Source of the DNA: Burkholderiaceae bacterium
Lineage (GTDB): Bacteria > Pseudomonadota > Gammaproteobacteria > Burkholderiales > Burkholderiaceae_E
NCBI GenBank assembly: GCA_023258775.1
Contig: JALQWJ010000024.1
Span: 1-12,799, forward strand
DNA: 12,799 nucleotides
Reading direction: 5' to 3'
The notes beneath the pieces are model-generated. The model did not search any database. It saw only the letters and a program-made list of their open reading frames with translations, and was not told the DNA's origin. The position numbers and the translations under genes were made by a program. Each line of letters starts with the position of its first letter. Position 1 is the stretch's first letter. Positions 7,081-12,799 of this stretch are shown here, in pieces.

Positions 7081-7186
7081 AGGTTCTTTAGCTCCTTGCT
7101 TTAAATGTTGAAAAAGGGCGTGCAGGAAGTCTTTGAAAAGCGAGTCCTAAATGCTCAGCCAAATTCGCAACTGGCAATTTTGGGGA

Positions 7187-8020
7187 TCAGCGAATCGGAA
7201 ATCCCTGAGCGCGTATTGCTTCGGCAAGCCGATCCCGACCATTAAGCGAACGGGCATCGGCCACGCGCTGGGTTGAATGCAAGGACCAGTCGACTTCAGT
7301 CATGGCTTGGCCACGCTGGAACTGGCGCATGATTTGATCGTAATCTCTAACCGAGTCCAGTTCATGATGGTGTTCATAATGCTCACGATGTAAAACCACC
7401 GATTGTGCGAGTCGGGGTTTTACTGCTGTGGCGACGTCGGGTTTTGGATAACCAACACAGAGTCCGAAGATCGGGAATACTTTTGCTGGCAATCCTAGTT
7501 CCAGAATGACCGACTCTGGCTTGTTGCGCATCGCGCCAATGTAAACCGTCCCAAGACCGAGAGCCTCTGCAAAAAGCACGGCATTTTGTGCAGCCAGACT
7601 TGCGTCAATACAAGCCATTAAAAACATTTCCAAGTACTGATTGGCATCGGTGGCTTGACCGATATGAAGACCAATACGTTCAAGTCTTGACAAATCAGCA
7701 AGCCAGACCAGAAGTAAGGGACAGTCATGAATATGAGCTTGATTGCCTGCATAGCTTGCAAGTCTGGACTTTCGCGCAGGGTCTTCGATGGCGACCACAC
7801 TCCAGGTCTGCAAGTTCGAAGAGCTTGCTGCCGATTGCGCGGCCGCAATCATTTGTTCGAGTACGCCGGCTTGAAGCGGTTTTGACTGAAGACTTCTAAC
7901 CGTTCGGTGCGCCAGTAAATGTTCGAAAATCGTCGCAACGCTGCTTTCAGAAGGTGGCTCGAAGCCTTGCGATTGCCCATAGCGGCTTTGGAGAGGATTT
8001 TGTTGGATCGTTATTGACAT
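7187..8020 (-). CDS. NfsA-like nitroreductase family FMN oxidoreductase
   Basis: This is a 277-residue protein of the oxygen-insensitive NADPH nitroreductase / flavin reductase (NfsA/FRP) type, an FMN-binding homodimer that reduces nitro compounds, quinones or flavins. Recognisable segments are HRTVR (38-42, phosphate-binding arginines), ASSSNLQ (65-71, FMN contacts), GTVYIGAMRN (157-166), FGLCVGYP (185-192) and KPRL (201-204). The protein is somewhat longer than E. coli NfsA (240 residues), with a polar N-terminal stretch of about 25 residues before the fold and a longer C-terminal tail. The ATG at 8020 is the only good start, but its Shine-Dalgarno is weak. It follows queC by 38 AT-rich bases. 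The neighbouring redox genes suggest, weakly, that it belongs with them; its physiological substrate cannot be inferred. Confidence 0.88.
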   Translation of the reverse strand: MSITIQQNPLQSRYGQSQGFEPPSESSVATIFEHLLAHRTVRSLQSKPLQAGVLEQMIAAAQSAASSSNLQTWSVVAIEDPARKSRLASYAGNQAHIHDCPLLLVWLADLSRLERIGLHIGQATDANQYLEMFLMACIDASLAAQNAVLFAEALGLGTVYIGAMRNKPESVILELGLPAKVFPIFGLCVGYPKPDVATAVKPRLAQSVVLHREHYEHHHELDSVRDYDQIMRQFQRGQAMTEVDWSLHSTQRVADARSLNGRDRLAEAIRAQGFPIR

Positions 8021-8058
8021 GATAGCAAGGCTTTTCTCTGAATTTAAAACTAAGTAAA

Positions 8059-8796
8059 TTAATAACGTTGTGATTTTTTGCCGAAATCAAGTGGGGCTTG
8101 CATGCTGAATCGCTCCCAGCCTTTGGCTCTAAGTTCGCAGGCCGGACAGTGTCCGCAACCGTGTCCCCAGCGATGGGCGATGTGTCGCTCGCCTAAGTAA
8201 CAGCTATGGCTTTGGTCGCGAATGAGTTCAACCAAGGCTTCACCACCCAGCGCAAGGCTCATATGCCAGGTTTTAGCTTTGTCAATCCACATCAGGGGTG
8301 TTTCGATGGCGATGCTTCGATCCATGCCTAGCGACAAAGCAACTTGCTGGGCCTTGATCGTGTCATCCCGACAATCCGGATAACCCGAGTAATCGGTTTC
8401 ACAAACACCGGTGACGAGCACCTGCAAACCGCGCCGGTAGGCCATCGCCGCAGCCAGTGTTAAAAAGAGCAGGTTGCGACCAGGAACAAAGGTGTTAGGC
8501 AGGCCATTAGCGTGGATGCGGATCGCTGCTTCGCTTGTCATCGCGGTTTGACCAATGTCGCCAATGACCTTTGCGTCGATGAGATGATCCTGTCCGAGTT
8601 TGTACGACCAATGGGGATTGATTCGCTTCATGCCGTCGCGCAATAAGCCACGGCACTGAAGTTCAACCGCATGTCGTTGTCCGTAATCGAAGCCGATGGT
8701 TTCAACGTGCTCGTAACGCTCAAGCGCCCAGGCCAGGCAGGTTGAAGAATCCTGGCCACCAGAAAAAAGTACCAGTGCTTTTCTTTTTTCAGTCAT
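8059..8796 (-). CDS. queC: 7-cyano-7-deazaguanine synthase QueC
   Basis: QueC converts 7-carboxy-7-deazaguanine and ammonia, using ATP, into preQ0, a step of queuosine tRNA modification. The 245 residues show the ATP pyrophosphatase P-loop SGGQDSST (12-19), the family segment [12 protein letters not shown] (101-112), SGYPDCR (137-143), and the zinc-binding cysteines Cys199, Cys214, Cys217 and Cys220 (SCY and GCGHCPAC). All expected functional elements are intact. An in-frame TAG just upstream leaves ATG 8796 as the only reasonable start, though no clear Shine-Dalgarno precedes it. It follows the thioesterase by 28 bases. The other queuosine genes (queD, queE, queF) are not in this window, so the locus is a scattered one. 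I looked for a preQ1 riboswitch in the short leader and found none. Confidence 0.97.
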   Translation of the reverse strand: MTEKRKALVLFSGGQDSSTCLAWALERYEHVETIGFDYGQRHAVELQCRGLLRDGMKRINPHWSYKLGQDHLIDAKVIGDIGQTAMTSEAAIRIHANGLPNTFVPGRNLLFLTLAAAMAYRRGLQVLVTGVCETDYSGYPDCRDDTIKAQQVALSLGMDRSIAIETPLMWIDKAKTWHMSLALGGEALVELIRDQSHSCYLGERHIAHRWGHGCGHCPACELRAKGWERFSMQAPLDFGKKSQRY

Positions 8797-8824
8797 AAAT
8801 GTCTAGGTATCGGGTTTTTTGCGC

Positions 8825-9238
8825 TTACTCGCCTTCAGGTGGCACCGGACGAGGCTTCTTGTCGGGACCGATGGCAACAAAACTCAGCGTGGCTTCGGTC
8901 ACTTTGATGATTTCGCCACGTTGGCGGACCCGTTCAGCGAAGACTTCTACGCGCACCGTGATCGAGCTATTTCCAACGCGGATGACTTCGGTATAAAAGG
9001 TAACAACATCACCCACATAAACAGGCTGCTTGAATAGAAAAGAGTTCACAGCAACGGTGGCGACCCGGCCGTTGGCACGCCGGCTGGCCGTAATGCCGCC
9101 TGCGATGTCGACTTGAGACATGATCCAGCCTCCAAAGACATCGCCATGCATATTTGAGTCGGCCGGCATGGGGACTACCCGTAATGTCGGTATTCGGTCC
9201 GGGTAAATACCGGGTAAGGGACTTTGAGGTGAAGGCAA
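8825..9238 (-). CDS. YciA-like acyl-CoA thioesterase (hotdog fold)
   Basis: This is a 137-residue single hotdog-domain protein of the YciA/BACH acyl-CoA thioesterase family, which hydrolyses acyl-CoA esters to free acid and CoA in the cytoplasm. The family motif PMPADSNMHGDVFGGWIMSQ begins at residue 23, with Asn29, Gly32-Asp33 and the catalytic Asp44 in SQVD. The C-terminus is a proline/lysine-rich tail. The start is TTG at 9238, backed by GGAGG eight bases upstream; the next ATG (residue 24) lies inside the conserved motif and would truncate the fold. It is the first gene of the minus-strand block, followed by queC after 28 bases. It is divergent from the ABC exporter with only 27 bases between the two start codons, so each promoter must lie at least partly in the other gene's coding region. 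Confidence 0.93.
   Translation of the reverse strand: MPSPQSPLPGIYPDRIPTLRVVPMPADSNMHGDVFGGWIMSQVDIAGGITASRRANGRVATVAVNSFLFKQPVYVGDVVTFYTEVIRVGNSSITVRVEVFAERVRQRGEIIKVTEATLSFVAIGPDKKPRPVPPEGE
9188..9217. repeat. Overlapping direct and inverted repeats near the divergent thioesterase/exporter starts
   Basis: CCGGGTAA occurs at 9199-9206 and again at 9210-9217, one helical turn (11 bases) apart. CGGTATT (9188-9194) forms an inverted repeat with AATACCG (9206-9212), with 11 bases between the arms. The cluster lies within the first codons of the thioesterase gene and about 50-80 bases upstream of the exporter start, where an operator for the exporter operon could sit. It could also be a by-product of the encoded LPGIYPD segment. 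Confidence 0.35.
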
Positions 9239-9246
9239 GCGGGTAT

Positions 9247-9251
9247 CCTCC
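9247..9251 (-). promoter_or_regulatory. Shine-Dalgarno GGAGG before the TTG start of the thioesterase
   Basis: GGAGG on the minus strand is followed by eight bases (ATACCCGC) and TTG at 9238-9236. This near-consensus site decides in favour of the TTG over the internal ATG at residue 24. Confidence 0.75.
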
Positions 9252-9265
9252 GGTCTTTAGAATTC

Positions 9266-11173
9266 TTGAAGTTCGATCATGCCATGCGCCGCGTGTCTAG
9301 TCAGTCAGTGAGTGCGCCGGCCATTGACGCCGATGCAAAAAACAAGACGAATCCGAGCGATTTGAAAGCTCAGCATTGGGCCACTCTCAAGCGGCTTTGG
9401 CCTTACTTGTCGCCCTGGCGTCTGCGTATTCTGCTTGCGCTGTGCCTGTTGGTGGCCGCCAAACTGTCCAATATTGGCGTGCCGATGCTGCTTAAAGCCA
9501 TGGTCGATGGCTTGGATTTAAAGCCTGGCGATCCGCAAAGCCTCTTGGTTGTGCCCGTGGGCTTATTGGTTGCTTATGCTGCCTTAAGGATCTCGATCAC
9601 CTTGTTTACTGAGTTGCGGGAGTGGGTTTTCTCGAGAGTGACAGAGGGTGTGGCAAGAACGTTATCGCTAAAGAGCTTTACGCATCTACTTCATTTATCA
9701 ATGCCTTTTCACCTGCAAGGCCGCATGGGCGCAGTGTCACGCGATTTGGAGCGTGGCGCGCGTGGCCTGCACAGCCTTGTCTCTTACACGGTTTATAGCG
9801 TATTGCCGACGCTTGTTGAAATGGGCCTGGTGATTGGCTATCTCGTGTGGAATTACCAGGCAAGTTTTGCCTGGATTGCACTTGTGGCAGTTGTGCTTTA
9901 TGCCATTTGGACCATTAAGATCACCGAGTGGCGAACGGCGTTTCGTCGCCGGATGAATGAACAAGACTCGCGAGCTAACGCTTTTGCTGTTGATGCCTTG
10001 ATCAATGTGGAGACTGTCAAGATTTTTGGTAACGAGCAATTCGAAGCACAGCGCTACGATCATGGCTTGCGACAACTCCAAGCAGCTTCGCTTCAGTCGA
10101 GAACATCGTTATCTTTGCTCAATTTAGGGCAAAGCAGCATCATCGCTTTGGCGGTTAGCTTGATGGTTTGGCAGGCCACAGAGGGCGTTGTCGCGGGCAC
10201 GATGACGCTGGGAGACCTGGTGTTGGTCAACGCTTTCATGATCCAGCTTTATATTCCGCTCAATTTTCTGGGTGTTTTATACCGGGAGCTTAAGCAGGGA
10301 AGTGTCGATGTTGAAAACATGTTTGCGCTTATGGATCAAAAGCAAAGTGTTGCTGATCGCCTTAATGCGAAAACACTGCGTCGACCAGCGTCAGCTGAGG
10401 GCTTATCGATTGCATTTCGCGACGTTCGATTTTCTTACGATGGCAAGCGCGATGTCATTGAATCGCTCACTTTTGAAGTGCCGGCTGGCTCTCGAGTCGC
10501 GATCGTTGGCCCAAGTGGCGCAGGTAAATCGACCATCATGCGTTTGTTGTTTCGATTTTACGATCCACTAAGCGGGATCGTGCAGGTCGATGGTGAGGAT
10601 ATTCGAGACCTTAGTCAGCAAAGCTTACGGGCCCAGATTGGGCTTGTACCGCAGGATACCGTATTGTTCAACGAATCAATACGGTATAATATACTGTACG
10701 GACGACCAGAGGCCTCCGAGGAGGATTTACGCGCTGCAATTCGGGCCGCACAATTGTTGCCATTGATCGATTCGCTGCCACAAGGTCTTGAAACTGCAGT
10801 GGGAGAGCGAGGTTTGAAACTTTCCGGCGGGGAAAAGCAAAGGGTTGCGATCGCGCGGATGCTGCTTAAAAATCCGCCGATCTTATTGCTCGATGAGGCG
10901 ACTTCGGCGCTTGATTCACGCAATGAACAAGCGGTCCAGGAAGCTTTGGCGCGTGCTGCTGAGGGACGCACCACGGTGGTGATTGCACATCGACTCTCGA
11001 CGGTTGTAGATGCCGATGCAATCTTGGTGCTTGATAAGGGGCGAATCCTTGAATCAGGTCGGCATGAAGCATTGCTTGCGCAAGGGGGCCTTTATGCGAG
11101 CTTGTGGACCATGCAGCAGCAAGAGCCTAGCGCAGGCGGGTTAACATCGCAGCCATTTGAGGAGACCGTTTAA
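9266..11173 (+). CDS. Atm1-type ABC exporter, fused permease and ATPase (half transporter)
   Basis: This is an inner-membrane homodimeric exporter of up to 635 residues with one transmembrane domain (about 40-350) followed by one nucleotide-binding domain. The permease carries segments typical of the Atm1/ABCB7 family, such as SRDLERGARG (158-167), MNEQDSRAN (230-238) and NVETVKIFGNE (247-257). That family moves glutathione-linked compounds (glutathione persulfide, metal-glutathione) and protects against heavy metals. The ATPase has Walker A GPSGAGKST (415-423), Q-loop Gln463, signature LSGGEKQR (519-526), Walker B ILLLDE (539-544) with Glu544, and His575, all intact. The start is uncertain: TTG 9266 gives the longest frame, but neither it nor ATG 9284 (residue 7) has a good Shine-Dalgarno. 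A TAGAAT at 9258-9263 could be a -10 element, which would favour ATG 9284. The stop overlaps the next gene's ATG (TAATG), so the two are translationally coupled. Confidence 0.93.
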   Translation: MKFDHAMRRVSSQSVSAPAIDADAKNKTNPSDLKAQHWATLKRLWPYLSPWRLRILLALCLLVAAKLSNIGVPMLLKAMVDGLDLKPGDPQSLLVVPVGLLVAYAALRISITLFTELREWVFSRVTEGVARTLSLKSFTHLLHLSMPFHLQGRMGAVSRDLERGARGLHSLVSYTVYSVLPTLVEMGLVIGYLVWNYQASFAWIALVAVVLYAIWTIKITEWRTAFRRRMNEQDSRANAFAVDALINVETVKIFGNEQFEAQRYDHGLRQLQAASLQSRTSLSLLNLGQSSIIALAVSLMVWQATEGVVAGTMTLGDLVLVNAFMIQLYIPLNFLGVLYRELKQGSVDVENMFALMDQKQSVADRLNAKTLRRPASAEGLSIAFRDVRFSYDGKRDVIESLTFEVPAGSRVAIVGPSGAGKSTIMRLLFRFYDPLSGIVQVDGEDIRDLSQQSLRAQIGLVPQDTVLFNESIRYNILYGRPEASEEDLRAAIRAAQLLPLIDSLPQGLETAVGERGLKLSGGEKQRVAIARMLLKNPPILLLDEATSALDSRNEQAVQEALARAAEGRTTVVIAHRLSTVVDADAILVLDKGRILESGRHEALLAQGGLYASLWTMQQQEPSAGGLTSQPFEETV

Positions 11174-12294
11174 TGAGCGTCGACCAAGGATCAGTCCCGC
11201 AGCAAGTGGGGCATAACACCCAGCAAAGGTCCCACCGGATTGCCGTGCTACCTGGCGATGGTATTGGTAAAGAAGTCATGCCCGAGGCGCTTTTGGTGCT
11301 TGAGGCGGCGGCATCGCGGTTTGGTATCAAACTTGCCATGGATCATTTTGACTTTGCCAGTTGTGACTACTATGCCAAGCACGGGCGAATGATGCCCGAG
11401 GACTGGAAGACGCAAATTGGCGGACACGATGCCATTCTCTTTGGCGCAGTTGGTTGGCCCGATACGGTGCCCGACCATATTTCGCTTTGGGGTTCATTGC
11501 TACTTTTTCGCAGAGAGTTTGATCAATATATCAACCTGAGACCAGTGCGGCTGATGCCCGGTGTGCCTTCGCCGCTGGCAAATCGCAAACCCGGTGATAT
11601 CGATTTTTATGTGGTTCGCGAAAACACAGAGGGCGAGTACTCATCTGTAGGTGGGAAAGCTTTTCCGGGTACCGATCGAGAGTTTGTCTTGCAAGAGGCG
11701 ATATTCACCCGCTACGGCGTTGACCGTGTGCTTCGGTTTGCCTTTGAACTTGCGTCCAAACGCCCGCGCCGCAAGCTCACTTCGGCGACCAAAAGTAATG
11801 GCATTTTCATTTCGATGCCTTACTGGGACGAGCGTGTCGCCGAGATGCAAAGCGCTTATCCCCAGGTTCAGGTCGATAAATTCCATATCGATATACTAAC
11901 TGCACATTTTGTACGCAACCCGGATTGGTTTGATGTGGTGGTCGCATCCAATTTGTTTGGCGATATATTGTCAGACCTTGGACCCGCCTGCACAGGGACT
12001 ATTGGCATTGCACCCTCGGCCAACATCAATCCGGAGCGCCTCTTCCCCTCACTTTTTGAGCCAGTGCATGGTTCGGCCCCGGATATTTTCGGTAAAGCGA
12101 TCGCGAATCCGATCGGTCAAATCTGGTCTGCGGCGCTCATGCTCGATCATTTGGGTTATCCGCAGGCGCACGATGCTATGGTGAAAGCTATTGAAACGGT
12201 GACTGAGCACGGCCCGCGTACACCCGATATGGGTGGTAAGGCAAAGACCAGCGATGTTGGTAAAGCGGTTTGTGAGGCGCTGGCCCAGGCTTAA
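11173..12294 (+). CDS. ttuC: Tartrate dehydrogenase / D-malate dehydrogenase (TtuC/DmlA-like)
   Basis: This is an NAD- and divalent-metal-dependent enzyme of the isopropylmalate/isocitrate dehydrogenase family. TtuC-type members oxidise tartrate, decarboxylate meso-tartrate to D-glycerate, and oxidise D-malate to pyruvate. The 373 residues show LPGDGIG (26-32); the subgroup segment GAVGWPDTVPDHISLWGSLL (91-110), distinct from LeuB; substrate arginines Arg113, Arg123 and Arg149; ENTEGEY (150-156, Tyr156); the catalytic lysine Lys207; and metal ligands Asp240, Asp264 and Asp268 (ASNLFGDILSDLG). About 20 extra residues precede the fold. ATG 11173 is supported by GGAG eight bases upstream and overlaps the exporter's stop by one base. 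The glycerate kinase that follows supports the tartrate-to-glycerate role. D-malate as the main substrate remains possible. Confidence 0.93.
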   Translation: MSVDQGSVPQQVGHNTQQRSHRIAVLPGDGIGKEVMPEALLVLEAAASRFGIKLAMDHFDFASCDYYAKHGRMMPEDWKTQIGGHDAILFGAVGWPDTVPDHISLWGSLLLFRREFDQYINLRPVRLMPGVPSPLANRKPGDIDFYVVRENTEGEYSSVGGKAFPGTDREFVLQEAIFTRYGVDRVLRFAFELASKRPRRKLTSATKSNGIFISMPYWDERVAEMQSAYPQVQVDKFHIDILTAHFVRNPDWFDVVVASNLFGDILSDLGPACTGTIGIAPSANINPERLFPSLFEPVHGSAPDIFGKAIANPIGQIWSAALMLDHLGYPQAHDAMVKAIETVTEHGPRTPDMGGKAKTSDVGKAVCEALAQA

Positions 12295-12320
12295 ACCATG
12301 ATTCAGGCTTAAACCATGAT
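12286..12320 (+). repeat. Tandem duplication (18-base period) copying the ttuC stop and ttuD start
   Basis: The 17-base string CAGGCTTAAACCATGAT occurs at 12286-12302 and again at 12304-12320, identical and exactly 18 bases apart. Each copy holds the end of a CAG GCT TAA reading, the ACC spacer and an ATG. The first copy contains the true ttuC stop. Its ATG (12298) opens a four-codon minicistron, ATG ATT CAG GCT TAA, that ends in the second copy just before the ATG ATG pair opening the kinase gene. The near-perfect identity suggests a recent slippage duplication. Confidence 0.95.
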
Positions 12321-12799
12321 GTATGCGCCGCGTGAGGCTTTGCTCGAGAGTTTTAAGCGCGCCTTGCTTGCCGCTGATCCCGCGCATGCCTTTGCCAAGC
12401 TAGCACTCAAGCCGGGCAGGGGACGCACCATCGTAGTCGGGGCAGGCAAAGCATCAGCCCACATGGCGCATGCGCTCGAACGAGCCTGGCCCAGGGAGTC
12501 GCTCGGCCAACTCGCCGGCCTTGTGTTAACGCGTTATGGGCACAGCGCTGCTTGCGAGCGCATAGAAATTGTCGAAGCAGCTCATCCTGTTCCGGACGCT
12601 GCAGGCCTTGATGCTGCGCGCCAGGTGCTTGCGCTTGCCTCAAGCCTTGAGCCCGGCGATCAATTGATCGCACTCATTTCAGGTGGCGGCTCGGCGCTTT
12701 TGAGTCTGCCGGTTGAGGCTGTTTCGCTTGATGACTTACGCGCACTCACCGCGCAACTACTTGCAAGCGGTGCACCCATTGAAGCGATGAATGTGGTTC
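12316..12799 (+). CDS. ttuD: Glycerate 2-kinase / TtuD-type MOFRL protein, N-terminal part (cut by right edge)
   Basis: The frame is open from ATG 12316 to the window edge, giving 161 residues of a protein normally over 400 long. It matches the glycerate 2-kinase family (GckA; TtuD in tartrate clusters, historically called hydroxypyruvate reductase), which phosphorylates D-glycerate to 2-phosphoglycerate with ATP. Visible landmarks are GAGKASA (42-48), LTRYGH (71-76), EAAHPVPD (87-94), the phosphate-loop-like SGGGSALL (122-129), and IEAMNVV at the edge, where the family continues with its conserved Arg/Lys segment. Two consecutive ATGs (12316 and 12319) open the gene, and AGG eight bases before the first is the only Shine-Dalgarno-like sequence. 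It lies 21 bases after ttuC, with a duplicated junction between. The pairing with ttuC fits tartrate to glycerate to 2-phosphoglycerate. The C-terminal MOFRL domain is outside the window. Confidence 0.9.
   Translation, partial: MMYAPREALLESFKRALLAADPAHAFAKLALKPGRGRTIVVGAGKASAHMAHALERAWPRESLGQLAGLVLTRYGHSAACERIEIVEAAHPVPDAAGLDAARQVLALASSLEPGDQLIALISGGGSALLSLPVEAVSLDDLRALTAQLLASGAPIEAMNVV

Noticed and set aside
7157..7184. Hairpin after the nitroreductase gene (CCAAAATT ... AATTTGG) as a rho-independent terminator
   Set aside because: The stem is AT-rich with a bulge and is not followed directly by a T-run, so a terminator call is not supported.
8797..8824. preQ1 riboswitch upstream of queC (an A-rich AAAAAAC stretch in the leader)
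   Set aside because: Only 28 bases separate queC from the thioesterase, and the sequence lacks the C-rich loop and stem of known preQ1 aptamers; the A-run alone is not evidence.
9737..10081. 114-residue minus-strand open frame inside the ABC exporter gene
   Set aside because: It lies wholly within an exporter frame with intact family motifs on the other strand and encodes nothing recognisable; it is an antisense shadow.
12049..12387. 112-residue minus-strand open frame across the ttuC/ttuD junction
   Set aside because: It is antisense to two clearly recognisable genes, has no Shine-Dalgarno or recognisable domain, and is best explained as a shadow.
1..12799. Mobile element, phage, CRISPR or defence system
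   Set aside because: No transposase, integrase, terminal inverted repeats, regularly spaced repeats, or nuclease or toxin genes were seen on either strand; all frames resolve to metabolic or housekeeping families.

Overview
The window looks like a chromosomal stretch from a Gram-negative proteobacterium, most likely a betaproteobacterium of the Burkholderiales type. That placement is an inference. It rests on a long (67K-type) SppA protease, a YciA-type thioesterase, an Atm1-type half ABC exporter, QueC, and a tartrate dehydrogenase / glycerate kinase pair, together with moderate GC content and several TTG starts behind strong Shine-Dalgarno sequences. There are no rRNA or tRNA genes, transposases, integrases, CRISPR arrays or toxin-antitoxin pairs. 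Coding density is very high and no gap exceeds about 110 bases.

Block 1 (1-3875, minus strand) is a tight four-gene run read right to left: a HAD-family phosphatase, sppA, an HpcH/HpaI-type aldolase, and a D-2-hydroxyacid dehydrogenase cut by the left edge. Junctions are 3 to 22 bases. Divergent from it across about 104 bases is a small plus-strand cupin gene (3980-4360), which converges on the next minus-strand block.

Block 2 (4425-9238, minus strand) reads right to left: YciA-like acyl-CoA thioesterase, queC, an NfsA-like nitroreductase, a short-chain dehydrogenase, a second D-2-hydroxyacid dehydrogenase (4-base ATGA overlap with the SDR), and a second HpcH/HpaI aldolase. The two aldolase/dehydrogenase pairs are divergent members of the same two families. 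The aldolase is upstream in block 1 and downstream in block 2.

Block 3 (9266-12799, plus strand) starts 27 bases from the thioesterase, divergently. It holds an Atm1-type ABC exporter, a tartrate/D-malate dehydrogenase (TtuC-like) whose ATG overlaps the exporter's stop codon, and a glycerate 2-kinase (TtuD/MOFRL type) cut by the right edge. An 18-base-period tandem duplication at the ttuC/ttuD junction copies the stop codon and the start codon and creates a four-codon minicistron between the two genes.

Taken together (inference), much of the window concerns small hydroxy- and oxo-acids: aldol cleavage of 4-hydroxy-2-oxoacids, NAD(P)H-linked interconversion of 2-oxo and 2-hydroxy acids, an SDR step on an alcohol or ketone, oxidation/decarboxylation of tartrate-like diacids, and entry of D-glycerate into glycolysis as 2-phosphoglycerate. 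The other genes (sppA, queC, thioesterase, Atm1-type exporter) are housekeeping neighbours. I see no transcription regulator or dedicated acid importer in the window, so substrates cannot be named. I did not find a clear case for a wholly new system. The most unusual items are the duplicated stop/start junction and the two mirrored aldolase/dehydrogenase cassettes.
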